Notes: generated from the letters alone by a model not told the origin. 64,000 bases of DNA from VAZQ01 sp963739385 (GCA_963739385.1 CAVUAI010000055.1:66690-130689), one strand, 5' to 3'. Shown: positions 36,911-48,460, counted from the stretch's first letter. Made by a program: numbers and translations.

Positions 36911-37429
36911 TCAGCGGGTGACGACCACCGTCGTGCCCCAACCGACCCGGTTGTAGAGGTCGAGCACGTCTGCGTTGTACATGCGGATGCAGCCGTAGGA
37001 CACGAAGCCGCCAATCGAGCCGGGGTTGTTGGTCCCGTGGATCGCGTATTCGCCGCCGCTCAGGGTCAACGCCGCCGCGCCCATCGGATTGTTCGGGGCG
37101 CCGCCCGGGATCACGTTGGGAAGAAACGGCTTGTCGTGCTTGACCTCGGCGGGTGGTGACCAGGCGGGCTTGAGGTGCTTGCCGCTGATCATGGTCGTGC
37201 CGGTCCATTGCTTGCCGGAGCGGCCCACGCCGACCGGGTAGCGCAGGGCCTTGCCGCCGCCAAGCACGTAATAAAGCGAGCGTTCGCCGGTCTTCACCAC
37301 GATCGTGCCGGTCGAATAGTCGCCGGAGAACCCGACGATCTCGCGTGCCTGCGCGGGCTGCGGCATCGCAGCGGTCGCAGCAAGCACAAGAGCAGCCGAA
37401 CCGGCTGCCAGCCAGCGTGAGAGATGCAT
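36911..37429 (-). CDS. Secreted L,D-transpeptidase (ErfK/YbiS family)
   Basis: 172 residues: signal peptide LAAGSAALVLAATAAMPQPAQA, then a YkuD domain with GGAPNNPMGAAAL and the catalytic segment YAIHGTNNPGSIGGFVSYGC followed by IRM. His and Cys are present. Predicted to make 3-3 peptidoglycan cross-links or anchor outer-membrane proteins. The ATG at 37429 is chosen at the signal peptide start. It converges on smr. Confidence 0.92.
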   Translation of the reverse strand: MHLSRWLAAGSAALVLAATAAMPQPAQAREIVGFSGDYSTGTIVVKTGERSLYYVLGGGKALRYPVGVGRSGKQWTGTTMISGKHLKPAWSPPAEVKHDKPFLPNVIPGGAPNNPMGAAALTLSGGEYAIHGTNNPGSIGGFVSYGCIRMYNADVLDLYNRVGWGTTVVVTR

Positions 37430-37811
37430 GTTCGTTGACCGTCTATTTCCTGTTATGCCCTGATCCGGCGCGCGCAAGCCATCCGTGCGAGCTTCCCCGG
37501 TGCGAGTGACGGATCAGTAACCATAATACGTGAATCGGCACGCGATCTCAGCCGAAACCGCGCGTTGCATGCGTGCAGGACGCAAAATGTCGGCGACTGT
37601 GCTGCGCACGCAACAGTCGCGGCGCATCATTTCGGTTACAAGCCTGCGACCGCGGAGCGCGCCGCGGCGATTCGCGCGGAGCCGCTGATCGTTTTCGGCG
37701 CCGCTTCGTTGCGCGTCAGGCAAAGCGCGCGTTCCATTGGGCCGTGAGTCGGCCGCGCCGCTTGCCTTGCTCCTCTCCCAGCGTGCGGGGGGTGGCGAGG
37801 GAAACCGCCGG
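37430..37811. other. Intergenic gap with no recognised feature
   Basis: 382 bases between the L,D-transpeptidase start and the acs stop. I see no conserved reading frame, RNA gene, strong terminator or member of the dispersed repeat families found elsewhere. It presumably contains the L,D-transpeptidase promoter. Confidence 0.5.
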
Positions 37812-39762
<1,951 letters not shown>

Positions 39763-39952
39763 TTGTTCCCTCCAAGCACCGCGGCGGAAGGCACCGCGCG
39801 CGACATCTCTCTGTTCTGAACGTCACCCCGTGGGTGTTGGGCGTCATTATGCGCCGACGGCGCTACGAGCGACAAGACTGCGCGAGTTCGACTTTGGTTG
39901 CCGGACCGTGTCCGCATGCGGCAGAATGGCCGCGGCGGAAGGAGCATGCGCG

Positions 39953-40921
39953 ATGTCGTGGCTGATCCGGCTGGTCCTTGCGGCGCTGTTCGCGCTGCCG
40001 GCGGGCACCGCGTGGGCGCAGGCCTATCCGACGCGGCCGATCAGGCTTCTGGTGTCGTTTCCTCCCGGCGGCGCGGCCGACATCGTCGCCCGCATGCTGG
40101 GACAGCCGTTGGCGATCCGCCTCGGCCAGCCGGTCGTCGTGGAGAACCGGCCCGGCTCGAACGGCAATCTCGCCGGTGAGCTCGTCGCGCGCGCAAGCCC
40201 GGACGGCTATACCCTGCTGCTGGGGCCGAGCGCCCTGTTCGGGATCAATCCGAACCTCTACGCCAGAATGTCGTTCGACCCGCTCAAGGAGCTTGAGCCG
40301 GTCGCGAGTCTGGTGGCGAATGAGCTCATCCTGGCGGCCAATCCGTCGCTCGCCGCCGGCAAGGACTTCCGCGACTTCATCGCATTGGCGCGCGCCACCA
40401 AGCCTCCGCTGTTCTATGCCTCGATCGGGAACGGCAGCGAGCACCATCTTGCCATGGAATTTCTCAAGCAGCAGGCGGGCATCGATCTCGTGCACGTTCC
40501 GTACCGGGGCGGCGGGCCCGCCGCGATCGGCGTGATGGCCGGCGACGTCGCCGCCATGTTCGGCGGCGGCTCGGTCGCGCCGCTGGTGCAGTCGGGCAAG
40601 CTCAAGGGGTTGGCGGTGAGCGGAACGCGCCGCTCATCGCTGCTGCCCGACCTGCCGCCGGTCGCCGAGATCTATCCCGGCTACGAAGTCACGATCTGGC
40701 AGGGCTTGTTCGCGCCGGTCGGTACACCGCCGCCGATCCTCGCGCGGCTGCGCGACGAGGCCAACGCGATCCTGGCGCAGCCTGATATTGCGGAGAAGCT
40801 CGCCGCCGCCGGCTCGGGCGATCCCTATATCACGACGCTTCCCGACTTTGTCGCCCGTATCCGCAGCGATCACGCCCGCTACGGCAAGCTGATTAGGGAT
40901 GCCGGGCTCAGCGTGGAGTGA
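39953..40921 (+). CDS. Bug-family tripartite tricarboxylate transporter substrate-binding protein
   Basis: 322 residues, signal peptide MSWLIRLVLAALFALPAGTA. Seen: IRLLVSFPPGGAADIVARML, VVVENRPGSNG, FYASIGNGSEHHLAMEFL and VHVPYRGGGPAAIGVMAGDV. It shares the fold of the Bug gene at 15.9 kb but is clearly a separate paralogue. No tctAB genes are nearby. AAGGAG lies nine bases before the ATG at 39953. It is divergent from acs, which may hint at carboxylate uptake but does not prove it. Confidence 0.9.
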   Translation: MSWLIRLVLAALFALPAGTAWAQAYPTRPIRLLVSFPPGGAADIVARMLGQPLAIRLGQPVVVENRPGSNGNLAGELVARASPDGYTLLLGPSALFGINPNLYARMSFDPLKELEPVASLVANELILAANPSLAAGKDFRDFIALARATKPPLFYASIGNGSEHHLAMEFLKQQAGIDLVHVPYRGGGPAAIGVMAGDVAAMFGGGSVAPLVQSGKLKGLAVSGTRRSSLLPDLPPVAEIYPGYEVTIWQGLFAPVGTPPPILARLRDEANAILAQPDIAEKLAAAGSGDPYITTLPDFVARIRSDHARYGKLIRDAGLSVE

Positions 40922-40976
40922 CGGCGTCAGCTGCGGGCACGCGGCATCATGGGCGTGCTGTTTCGTGAGGAGAATT

Positions 40977-41480
40977 ATGATGCAAAGCCGCCGCTTGACG
41001 CTGACGGCCGCCCTGGCGGTCTGCCTATTGTTCGCTGCTCTGCCCGCTCGCGCACAGGCGCCGTCGCCGGAAGCGATGGCGGCTGCGCACGACCTGATCG
41101 TCACCATGCGGGCCGCCGACTACTTCAAGGCCATCATGCCGGCGATCATGCAGAGCATGAAGCCAGCCATCGTGCAGAACCGGCCGGAGGTGGAGCGCGA
41201 TTACGATGCGGTCATGCCGCTACTGTTGGAAGGCATGAATGCGCGTGTGAACGAGATCATCGATCAGATCGCTGCGATCTATGCCCGCAATTTCACGGCC
41301 GAGGAGCTGCGCGAGGTCACGGCCTTCTACCGCGGTCCGACCGGTCAGAAATTCGTGCAGAAGCTGCCGGCGATCACTCAGGAGAGCATGGTGGTCGGAC
41401 AGCGCTTCGGACAAGCGGTCGGCGGCGAGATCCGCGCCCGCATGATCGATGAGCTGCGCAAGCGCGGCCACAACATTTGA
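40977..41480 (+). CDS. Secreted DUF2059 protein
   Basis: 167 residues with signal peptide RLTLTAALAVCLLFAALPARAQ and a helical DUF2059 domain: EIIDQIAAIYARNFTAEELREVTAFYRGPTGQKFVQKLP. The function is unknown. GAGGAG precedes the ATG by five bases, and a second ATG follows directly. It lies 55 bases after the Bug gene and could share its transcript. Confidence 0.85.
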   Translation: MMQSRRLTLTAALAVCLLFAALPARAQAPSPEAMAAAHDLIVTMRAADYFKAIMPAIMQSMKPAIVQNRPEVERDYDAVMPLLLEGMNARVNEIIDQIAAIYARNFTAEELREVTAFYRGPTGQKFVQKLPAITQESMVVGQRFGQAVGGEIRARMIDELRKRGHNI

Positions 41481-41581
41481 TGGCCATGCGGCGGACGAAC
41501 CGGACGTTCGCCGGCGAAATGACGTGCCGGGCTAGCCCGAATGATGCGTCGCGACGACCGGTTTAAATCGACGTCTGCGTT

Positions 41582-42094
41582 CTACCGCTTCGGCTGAAAA
41601 TCCTGGTTGGAGAATTCCGCGGCGCTCTCGGGCGGCTTGATCACCACGAAGGGATGATCGGTGGTGGCGTGGCAGGCGTTGCACCCCGTCGTCAGCCGCG
41701 CATAGCCTTCGCCGAACTGGCGCGGCTCGTTGGCCTTGATCGCAAAGTCGAGCAGCGCCAGCGGCGCGCTCACGGCGGCGTCGAACAGGTCCGGAACCGG
41801 CAGCCCCTTCCAGCGCGGCACCGCGCGCGCGGTGATCAGAAAGCCTTGCTTGAGCTCCTTGAGCGCATAGCCGGCGAGCGGCCAGTTCTCCTCTTTCCCG
41901 GCGAGTCCGAGTTTGGCGTGGCGCGGCTGGATCAGCATCATCATCATGGCGGCCATCTGCGGGTTGAACGGCGCCGGCTCGGCGTTGGCATCGCCCATCG
42001 GATTCTGTGCGGCGGTGCGGCTCGGGAGCCCAGCAAGCATGAGCAGCGCTGAACATGCGGCAACCAACGTGACCGGGATGATGCGACTGCGCAT
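41582..42094 (-). CDS. Secreted cytochrome c-like monohaem protein
   Basis: 170 residues: signal peptide PVTLVAACSALLMLAGLPSRTAA, a helical middle, and one CxxCH haem-binding motif (GCNACHATTDHPFVV) near residue 145, far towards the C-terminus. Met residues are clustered early (AAMMMMLI) but no clear axial ligand follows the haem motif. The ATG at 42094 has GAGGAG upstream. It shares its strand with the DUF1761 gene. Periplasmic electron transfer is inferred from the motif only. Confidence 0.75.
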   Translation of the reverse strand: MRSRIIPVTLVAACSALLMLAGLPSRTAAQNPMGDANAEPAPFNPQMAAMMMMLIQPRHAKLGLAGKEENWPLAGYALKELKQGFLITARAVPRWKGLPVPDLFDAAVSAPLALLDFAIKANEPRQFGEGYARLTTGCNACHATTDHPFVVIKPPESAAEFSNQDFQPKR

Positions 42095-42142
42095 GTGTTC
42101 GTTCTCCTCGTTACCGCGCTTCAATCCGAAGCAATGCTCGCT

Positions 42143-42562
42143 CTAAACTCCCATGGCGCCGATGATGGCCCCCATCAGCAGCAGCACCACCAGCCAGTGA
42201 CCGCCGTCGATCCACAATAGGCGCCAGTCGCGCTGCGCGAAACTGTTGTTGACCACGATGGTCGGCAGCACGAAGCCGGCCCAGCAGAACGCGGCCGAGA
42301 TGATCCCGCCACGCAGCGACAGCGCGCCGACATGGCCGAGCAGTCCCGCCAGGATCCACGCCATCACCAACTCGGCGACGAAGGCGTAGACGAACGGCAG
42401 GAACGCGCCCGGCCGGCGCTTTGCCGCTTCCATTGTCTCGGGCGTGATGCCGAGCGCCGCCATCCAGGTGTTGCCGAAGACCGTGTACCACGCTGCTCCC
42501 GCGAACCAGGCGACGACGGCGGCGATCACGATGGCGAGGTAATTCACCCCGGCGAAGGTCAT
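42143..42562 (-). CDS. DUF1761 membrane protein
   Basis: 139 residues with four hydrophobic helices: VNYLAIVIAAVVAWFAGAAWYTVFG (conserved aromatic start of DUF1761), AFVAELVMAWILAGLLGH, ISAAFCWAGFVLPTIVVNN, and LVVLLLMGAIIGAMG. The family is widespread in alphaproteobacteria and of unknown function. It ends 48 bases before the cytochrome-like gene starts. Confidence 0.85.
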   Translation of the reverse strand: MTFAGVNYLAIVIAAVVAWFAGAAWYTVFGNTWMAALGITPETMEAAKRRPGAFLPFVYAFVAELVMAWILAGLLGHVGALSLRGGIISAAFCWAGFVLPTIVVNNSFAQRDWRLLWIDGGHWLVVLLLMGAIIGAMGV

Positions 42563-42688
42563 TGTCCCTCCCGCACGCTGGCGGGAAGCCTACCTCCGGC
42601 TACGCCGCCGGGGGAAGGGGTCGCGATCAAAGGAACCAATCCGCGCCTTCCGGCATTGCCGTCCCGGACTTTGCAACAGGCGCGTGTC

Positions 42689-43777
42689 GTGAGCGATGCA
42701 CATGCAAACAGCGTCGAAGACCAGCGCACGTCGGTCTTGCGCCGCAACGAAGCGAGCCGAAGCGCACGCGCCGTGGCGAAGAAGCTTGGATTGCGTCTGG
42801 TCGCTGCCGACACCTTATCGATCCGCCGCCGCCGCTGCGGCAAGGGCTGGTGCTATCTCGATGCCGACGGTCGGGTGATCCGCAACCCGGCGACGGTCGC
42901 GCGGCTGGCGCGACTGGCGGTGCCGCCGGCCTATCAAGACGTGCTCTATGCCGAGGACACCGATGCGCATCTGCAGGCGACCGGCCGCGATGCCGCCGGT
43001 CGGCTGCAGTACCGCTACCATCCGGATTGGGACAAGGTGCGCGAGATCCGCAAGGCGCGGCGGCTGGCGCGGCTCGCGGACGTGCTGCCGCGCGTCCGGC
43101 GCAGCATCGGCCAGCATCTCGCCTCCGACGAGCCCACGCGTGAATTCACCTGCGCCGCCGTGATCGAGCTGGTCGCGCGCAGCGCCATCCGGCCGGGAAG
43201 CGAGAGTTACGCGCGGCTGCGCGGTACGCGTGGCGCGGCGACGCTGTTGAAGTCGAACGTCACGCTCTATGGTGAGGACATCACGCTGACGTTCCGCTCC
43301 AAGGGCGGCAAGACCGTGGTCAAGGAGTTCACTGCGCCGCGGCTGGCGACCGCGATCGCGTTGCTGCGGCAGCTGCCCGGGCGGCGCCTGTTCCAGTATC
43401 GCGCCGCCAACGGCGACGTCCGCCATGTGACCGCGCGCGATGTCAACGCGTTCCTGCGCGAGATCGCCGGCGTGCAGATTTCGCTCAAGGACTTTCGCAC
43501 CTTGCTCGCGTCGGCGAGCGTGCTCGAAGCGCTGGCGCAGACCGAGCCGGCGGCGAGCGAACGCCAGCGCCGCAGACAGGTGCTGCAGGCGGTGCGCGCC
43601 GCCGCCGATGATCTCGCCAACACGCCCGCGATCTGCCGCAAGAGCTACGTGCATGGCATCGTGGTCGCGGCCTTCGAGGACGGCGTGCTGGAACGCTTTT
43701 CCGACACGCTCAAGGGCTGCCGCTCGCCCATCCGTCGCGCGCAGGTGCTGGCGCAGATCATCGCCGCCGCGGCGTAG
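42689..43777 (+). CDS. DNA topoisomerase IB (poxvirus type)
   Basis: Relaxes supercoils through a 3'-phosphotyrosyl intermediate. About 362 residues. Seen: SIRRRRCGKGWCYLDADG, LQATGRDAAGRLQYRYHPDW (active-site Arg/Lys region), RLRGTRGAATLLKSNVTLYG, LTFRSKGGKTV, and the active Tyr in CRKSYVHG. Bacterial TopIB genes are patchily distributed but common in soil alphaproteobacteria. The start is uncertain: GTG 42689 is the best candidate, without a strong ribosome-binding site. Confidence 0.9.
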   Translation: MSDAHANSVEDQRTSVLRRNEASRSARAVAKKLGLRLVAADTLSIRRRRCGKGWCYLDADGRVIRNPATVARLARLAVPPAYQDVLYAEDTDAHLQATGRDAAGRLQYRYHPDWDKVREIRKARRLARLADVLPRVRRSIGQHLASDEPTREFTCAAVIELVARSAIRPGSESYARLRGTRGAATLLKSNVTLYGEDITLTFRSKGGKTVVKEFTAPRLATAIALLRQLPGRRLFQYRAANGDVRHVTARDVNAFLREIAGVQISLKDFRTLLASASVLEALAQTEPAASERQRRRQVLQAVRAAADDLANTPAICRKSYVHGIVVAAFEDGVLERFSDTLKGCRSPIRRAQVLAQIIAAAA

Positions 43778-43844
43778 CGCGGATGGCGTTGGATCGCTGC
43801 AGCGCGCCCCCTGGTCCAGTTAACGTCCGCGCCGGCGGATTGCG

Positions 43845-44264
43845 CTAATCCTTCACGCCCCCCATCTTGCAGACGGCCTTCCACTCCTGCGCCGTTACCG
43901 GCTGCACCGACAGGCGCGGATATTTCGCCAGCGCCATCTCCTTGAGACCGGGCTCGGCCTTGATCGCCGCCAGCGTCACCGGCTTGGGGAACGGCTTGGC
44001 CGCCTTCACGTCGACGGCGAGGAAGACGCCTTTCTCGTCGGTCGGGTCGTGGTAGGCCTCGCGAATCACCTCGGCGATCCCGACCACCTGCTTCTCCTCG
44101 CCGGTGTGATAGAAGAACGCGTGCTCGCCTTTCTTCATCTCCTTGAGATGCCTGCGGGCGGTGAAGTTGCGCACACCCGTCCACGCCTCGCCCTTGGCGC
44201 CGCGTTTGACCTGATCGTTCCAGGAGAATTCCTCGGGCTCGGTCTTGAGAAGCCAATAGGCCAT
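43845..44264 (-). CDS. EVE-domain protein
   Basis: 139 residues, PUA-like EVE fold: AYWLLKTEPEEFSWNDQ, TGVRNFTARRHLKEMKKGEHAFFYHTG, VVGIAEVIREAYHDPTD, YPRLSVQPV. EVE domains are thought to bind modified bases; in this genomic position it is a housekeeping, ThyN1-like single-domain form. AAGGAGAAG lies before the ATG at 44264. It is the next gene after gpsA on the same strand, 114 bases on. Confidence 0.9.
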   Translation of the reverse strand: MAYWLLKTEPEEFSWNDQVKRGAKGEAWTGVRNFTARRHLKEMKKGEHAFFYHTGEEKQVVGIAEVIREAYHDPTDEKGVFLAVDVKAAKPFPKPVTLAAIKAEPGLKEMALAKYPRLSVQPVTAQEWKAVCKMGGVKD

Positions 44265-44378
44265 CGCTCTCTTCTCCTTTCTCGCTCCCGCAAGTTGATC
44301 GCGGACGTCGTTGCGTTGCAATCCATCCTCTGGCGAAAAACGAAGCTTGCGTATTTTTGAAGCGGATCACTCCGACGC

Positions 44379-45359
44379 TTATCCCTCGGCGCGGAACGGC
44401 CGCGTCAGCAGGGTTTCCGTTGCCTCGTCCACGCTGGCGCGGCCGGACAGAATGGCGACGACGGCGCCGGCGATCGGCATGTCGATACCTTGCTCGGTCG
44501 CCATCTCGAGCAGCACCGGCGCGGTGAAGACGCCTTCGGCGAGCTTCGCGCCTGCCGGCGCCGGATTGCCGCGGCCGAGGGCGAGACCGAAGGAGTAATT
44601 GCGCGATTGCGCGCTCGAGCAGGTGAGGATCAGATCCCCAAGCCCGGACAGGCCGGTCAGCGTTTCCGGGCGGGCGCCATAGGCGCGGCCGAACCGGAAC
44701 AGCTCGGCAAAGCCGCGAGTGACCAGGGCCGCCGCCGCGCTCGCGCCGAGTCCGCGCCCGGTGACGATGCCGGCGGCGATCGCGAGCACGTTCTTGGCGG
44801 CGCCGCCGATCTCCACGCCGCGCACGTCGGTCGAGTGATACGGCCGGAACGCGGCCGAGCCGAGTGCATGTGCGAGCGCCGCCGCCGTCGCCTCGTCGCG
44901 GGTTGCGAGTGTGACCGCGGCGGGAAGTCCGCGCCCGACATCTGCGGCAAAGCTCGGTCCGGACAGGATCGCGGGCAGGGCGCCGGGAGCGCTCTCCGCG
45001 ATCACCTCGGTCATAAAGCGATGCGTGCCGCGCTCGATGCCCTTGGCGCAGGCGATCACCGGCGTGCCGCGCGCCAGCTCCGGCGCGATCGCGCACGCGG
45101 CCGCCCGCAGCTCTTGCGACGGCACCGTGAGCAGGATGGCGTCGTAGCGCCCCACCGCCGCCCCGACCGGAGCGATGCCGACGCGCTCGTCGATGCGCAG
45201 GCCCGGCAGCCGCGGGCTCTCCCGGCGTGACAGCAGGAGATCGGCGCCCGCGCCATCGCGGCACGCCAGCAGCACCGCGCGCCCCGCGCGCGTGATCGCA
45301 TTCGCCAGCGCGACGCCCCAGGCGCCGGCTCCGACCACGGCGATGTGCTGGAATGTCAT
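44379..45359 (-). CDS. gpsA: Glycerol-3-phosphate dehydrogenase [NAD(P)+]
   Basis: Makes sn-glycerol-3-phosphate for phospholipids, cytosolic, 326 residues. Seen: Rossmann VVGAGAWGVALANAI, ILLTVPSQELR, IACAKGIERGT, SGPSFAADVGRGLP, the catalytic-Lys block GGAAKNVLAIAAGIVTGRGLG, and GLGDLILTCSSAQSRNYSFG. The start is ATG 45359. It is downstream of tsaD by 93 bases, a common alphaproteobacterial pairing. Confidence 0.95.
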   Translation of the reverse strand: MTFQHIAVVGAGAWGVALANAITRAGRAVLLACRDGAGADLLLSRRESPRLPGLRIDERVGIAPVGAAVGRYDAILLTVPSQELRAAACAIAPELARGTPVIACAKGIERGTHRFMTEVIAESAPGALPAILSGPSFAADVGRGLPAAVTLATRDEATAAALAHALGSAAFRPYHSTDVRGVEIGGAAKNVLAIAAGIVTGRGLGASAAAALVTRGFAELFRFGRAYGARPETLTGLSGLGDLILTCSSAQSRNYSFGLALGRGNPAPAGAKLAEGVFTAPVLLEMATEQGIDMPIAGAVVAILSGRASVDEATETLLTRPFRAEG

Positions 45360-45452
45360 GGCGTTCGGAGGGTCCGGTCGGTTCAGGTTCGTGTCCGCGG
45401 CGCGGGCGCGGGACAGTATCACCCGGAGAGACGACGGCAGAGGGGTCGCTTG

Positions 45453-46544
45453 TCAGCTATTTTTGTTCGCGTCCGCATGCGGTGCGCGCGCCGCCGGCCC
45501 CTGCGCCGGTGCCGTCACGTCGTGCAGCGACCAGCGTGCGTGCGGCGGCGCATCGAGCGTGTCGGTGAGGCCGAGCGAGAGGCGCTCCACCCCGGCCCAC
45601 GCGATCATCGCGCCATTGTCGGTGCACAGCACCGCCGGCGGCACGATCAGCACGGTGCCGGTCTCGAACGCGACGTGGTGCAGGACCCGGCGGATCGCCT
45701 CGTTGGCAGCGACCCCGCCGGCGGCGACCAGCGCGGTCGGCTTGCCGTAGGCGTCGCGGAACATCTTCAGCCCGACGCGCAGGCGGTCGGCGACGACATC
45801 GACCACGCTCTGCTGGAATGACGCGCAGAGGTCGCGCACGTCGACATCGCTCAGCGGCGCGATCCGTTCCGCCTCGAGTCGCAGCGCGGTCTTCAATCCC
45901 GAGAGCGAGAAGTCGGCGTGCTTGCGCCCGAGCATCGGCCGCGGCAGCGGCAGCCGCGCCGGATCGCCGCCGAGCGCCTGCTTCTCCACCTGCGGGCCGC
46001 CGGGATAGGGCAGCCCGAGCAGCTTCGCGATCTTGTCGAAGGCCTCGCCGATGGCATCGTCGACGGTGGTGCCGAGCCGCACATAGTTGCCGACGCCGAG
46101 CACCGCGACGATCTGGGTATGGCCGCCGGACGCGAGGAACAGGCAATAGGGGAACGGCGTGCCGTCGGTCAGCCGCGCGGTGAGCGCGTGCGCCTCGAGA
46201 TGATTGACCGCGATCAGCGGCTTGCGGCTCACCAGCGCAATCGCCTTGGCGGTGGTGAGGCCCACGATCACGCCGCCGATCAGCCCGGGTCCGGCGGCGG
46301 CGGCGATGCCGTCGAGGTCGCCGAAGCTTCGGAGCGCGTCGCGCATTGCCTTGGCGATGATGTGGTCGAGTGCCTCCACATGGGCGCGGGCGGCGATCTC
46401 CGGCACCACGCCGCCGAAGGCGGCATGCTCGTCGATCTGCGAACGCACGATATTGGAGAGGATTCGCCCGGACCCCGCCGGCGTGCGCTCGACCACCGCC
46501 GCCGCGGTCTCGTCGCAGGTGGTCTCGATGCCGAGCACGATCAT
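45453..46544 (-). CDS. tsaD: tRNA N6-adenosine threonylcarbamoyltransferase TsaD
   Basis: Catalytic subunit for t6A37 in ANN-decoding tRNAs, 363 residues. Seen: VLGIETTCDETAAAVV, GPGLIGGVIVG, AVNHLEAHALTARL (metal-binding His pair), FLASGGHTQIV, ALVAAGGVAANEAIR and LCTDNGAMIAWAG. All motifs are intact. The start is ATG 46544. It is divergent from hemC, the gap of about 230 bases presumably holding both promoters. Confidence 0.95.
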   Translation of the reverse strand: MIVLGIETTCDETAAAVVERTPAGSGRILSNIVRSQIDEHAAFGGVVPEIAARAHVEALDHIIAKAMRDALRSFGDLDGIAAAAGPGLIGGVIVGLTTAKAIALVSRKPLIAVNHLEAHALTARLTDGTPFPYCLFLASGGHTQIVAVLGVGNYVRLGTTVDDAIGEAFDKIAKLLGLPYPGGPQVEKQALGGDPARLPLPRPMLGRKHADFSLSGLKTALRLEAERIAPLSDVDVRDLCASFQQSVVDVVADRLRVGLKMFRDAYGKPTALVAAGGVAANEAIRRVLHHVAFETGTVLIVPPAVLCTDNGAMIAWAGVERLSLGLTDTLDAPPHARWSLHDVTAPAQGPAARAPHADANKNS

Positions 46545-46776
46545 GGCCGGTTCACTTATCTCGAAGGCACGTTGAGGATAGACCACTCGGGTGCAGCACA
46601 CCGAGTTCATTGCACTTATTCGGTCGACAACGCGTCATTCCCAGTGTAGCGCGCGGCAAGGGAACCGCGACCGGGGCGTAGCGGTCCACGGCGCAAGGCG
46701 CGGATTTCGTTCACGCTTCATCCGGGCTACCGTGCCCCCGCCGGCACCGCCCGGCGTAGCATTGCGAGGTCTCACG

Positions 46777-47712
46777 GTGCAATCCTCGAGCCAGCCCACG
46801 CTGGTGATCGGTACCCGCGGCAGCCCGCTCGCGCTCGTCCAGGCGCGGCAGGTGCGCGACCGGCTGGCGGCCGCGCATGGCTTCGGCGCCGACGACACCG
46901 AGATCGAGGTCATCCGCACCACCGGCGACATGATTCGCGACCGCCCGCTCGCGGACCTCGGCGGCAAGGGGCTGTTCACCAAGGAGATCGAGGAGGCGCT
47001 CATCGCCGGCGCCGTCGACCTCGCGGTGCATTCGGCCAAGGACATGCCCACCGCCCTGCCGCCGGGCCTGACCATCGCGGCGGTGCTGCCGCGCGAGGAC
47101 CCGCGCGACGCCTTCATCAGCCGCAAGGCCAAGGCGCTGCGCGACCTTCCCGCCGGCGCGAAAATCGGCACGGCGTCGCTGCGCCGCCAGGCGCTGGCCA
47201 GGCGGCTGCGCCCCGATCTCGTCGTCGTGCCGCTGCGCGGCAATGTGGAGACGCGCCTGCGCAAGCTCGACGCCGGCGAGGTCGACGCCACCCTGCTCGC
47301 GCTCGCCGGATTGAAACGGCTGGGTCGGGCGGACGCCGCCACCGCGGTGTTTGCCGTCGACGAGTTTCTGCCGGCGGTCGGGCAGGGCATCATCGCCATC
47401 GAGGCGCGGGAAGACGATGCCCGCACGCTCGCCCGGCTCGCCGCCGTCAACCATCCCGACAGCGCCGCGGCGCTCGCCTGCGAGCGCGCCTTCCTGGCGG
47501 TGCTCGACGGCTCCTGCCGCACGCCGATCGCCGGTCATGCCACCGTCGCCGCCGGGCGGCTGACCTTTCGCGGGCTGATCGCCAGGCCGGACGGCAGCGA
47601 AGCCTTCGAGGCCGTGCGCGAAGGTGCCGTCGCCGATGCCGTTGCGCTCGGCGCCGACGCCGGACGCGAGCTCAAGGCGCGCGCCGGCGCCGATTTCTTC
47701 GCGCCGGTGTGA
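46777..47712 (+). CDS. hemC: Porphobilinogen deaminase
   Basis: Polymerises four porphobilinogens to hydroxymethylbilane, 311 residues. Seen: IGTRGSPLALVQARQVRD, DLGGKGLFTKEIEEAL, VHSAKDMPTALPPG, IGTASLRRQALA, LRGNVETRLRKLD and LDGSCRTPIAGHA, whose Cys carries the dipyrromethane cofactor. The start is GTG 46777 with GAGG seven bases upstream. hemD begins three bases after its stop. Confidence 0.95.
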   Translation: MQSSSQPTLVIGTRGSPLALVQARQVRDRLAAAHGFGADDTEIEVIRTTGDMIRDRPLADLGGKGLFTKEIEEALIAGAVDLAVHSAKDMPTALPPGLTIAAVLPREDPRDAFISRKAKALRDLPAGAKIGTASLRRQALARRLRPDLVVVPLRGNVETRLRKLDAGEVDATLLALAGLKRLGRADAATAVFAVDEFLPAVGQGIIAIEAREDDARTLARLAAVNHPDSAAALACERAFLAVLDGSCRTPIAGHATVAAGRLTFRGLIARPDGSEAFEAVREGAVADAVALGADAGRELKARAGADFFAPV

Positions 47713-47715
47713 GGC

Positions 47716-48417
47716 GTGCGGCTGCTGGTCACCCGGCCCGAGCCCGACGGCGAGCGCACCGCGGTGCTCCTGCGTGCGCGCGGCCATGCGGTGATCGTGG
47801 CACCGCTGCTGCGCATGGAGCCGGTCGATGTCGAGCTGCCGCGTGAGCCGCCGGGGGCGGTCGTGCTCACCAGCGCGAATGCGGCGCGCGCCATCGCGCG
47901 CCACCCACGGCGCCACGAGCTCACCGCGCTCACCGCCTACACGGTCGGGCGCCACACCGCGCGCGCGGCCTGCGCCGCCGGCTTCGGCCGCATCCGCTCC
48001 GCGGACGGCGACAAGAACGATCTCATCGCGCTCCTGCGCGCGGAATGCGCGGGCAACGCCGCGCCATTGCTCTATCTCGCCGGCGAAGACCGCGCCGGCG
48101 ATCTTGCCGCCGCCGGCGTCCCGGTCATCACCGCCGTGGTCTACCGCGCCGTCAAGGCCGAGCATTTTCCGCCCGAGGTCGCCGCCGCCCTGGCCGGCGG
48201 GGCGATCGACGGCGTGCTTCACTTCTCCCGCCGCAGCGCCGAGAGCTATCTTGATTGCGCCGCGCGCGATGGACTGCGCGCGGCCGCGCTGTCGCCGCTG
48301 CATGTCTGCCTGTCCCTGCAGGTGTCGCAGCCGCTCGCCGCCGCCGGTGCCGCCACCATCCGGATCGCGCCGCGCCCGAAGGAGGCGGCGATGGTCGAGC
48401 TGGTGGACGAGGCCTAG
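47716..48417 (+). CDS. hemD: Uroporphyrinogen-III synthase
   Basis: Cyclises hydroxymethylbilane to uroporphyrinogen III, 233 residues. The family is poorly conserved, but RLLVTRPEPDGERTAVLL, VVLTSANAARAIA, LYLAGEDRAGDL and DGVLHFSRRSAESYL fit, and it directly follows hemC. The start is GTG 47716. A composite palindromic repeat follows it and separates it from mic60. Confidence 0.9.
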   Translation: MRLLVTRPEPDGERTAVLLRARGHAVIVAPLLRMEPVDVELPREPPGAVVLTSANAARAIARHPRRHELTALTAYTVGRHTARAACAAGFGRIRSADGDKNDLIALLRAECAGNAAPLLYLAGEDRAGDLAAAGVPVITAVVYRAVKAEHFPPEVAAALAGGAIDGVLHFSRRSAESYLDCAARDGLRAAALSPLHVCLSLQVSQPLAAAGAATIRIAPRPKEAAMVELVDEA

Positions 48418-48460
48418 CGCCTGTTGCGGTGAAATGGAATCAGAACGCGCGGCAAACTCG

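Noticed and set aside
43645..45264. Leftward frame joining the EVE and gpsA regions
   Set aside because: It reads the wrong frame across both genes and has arginine-rich shadow composition.
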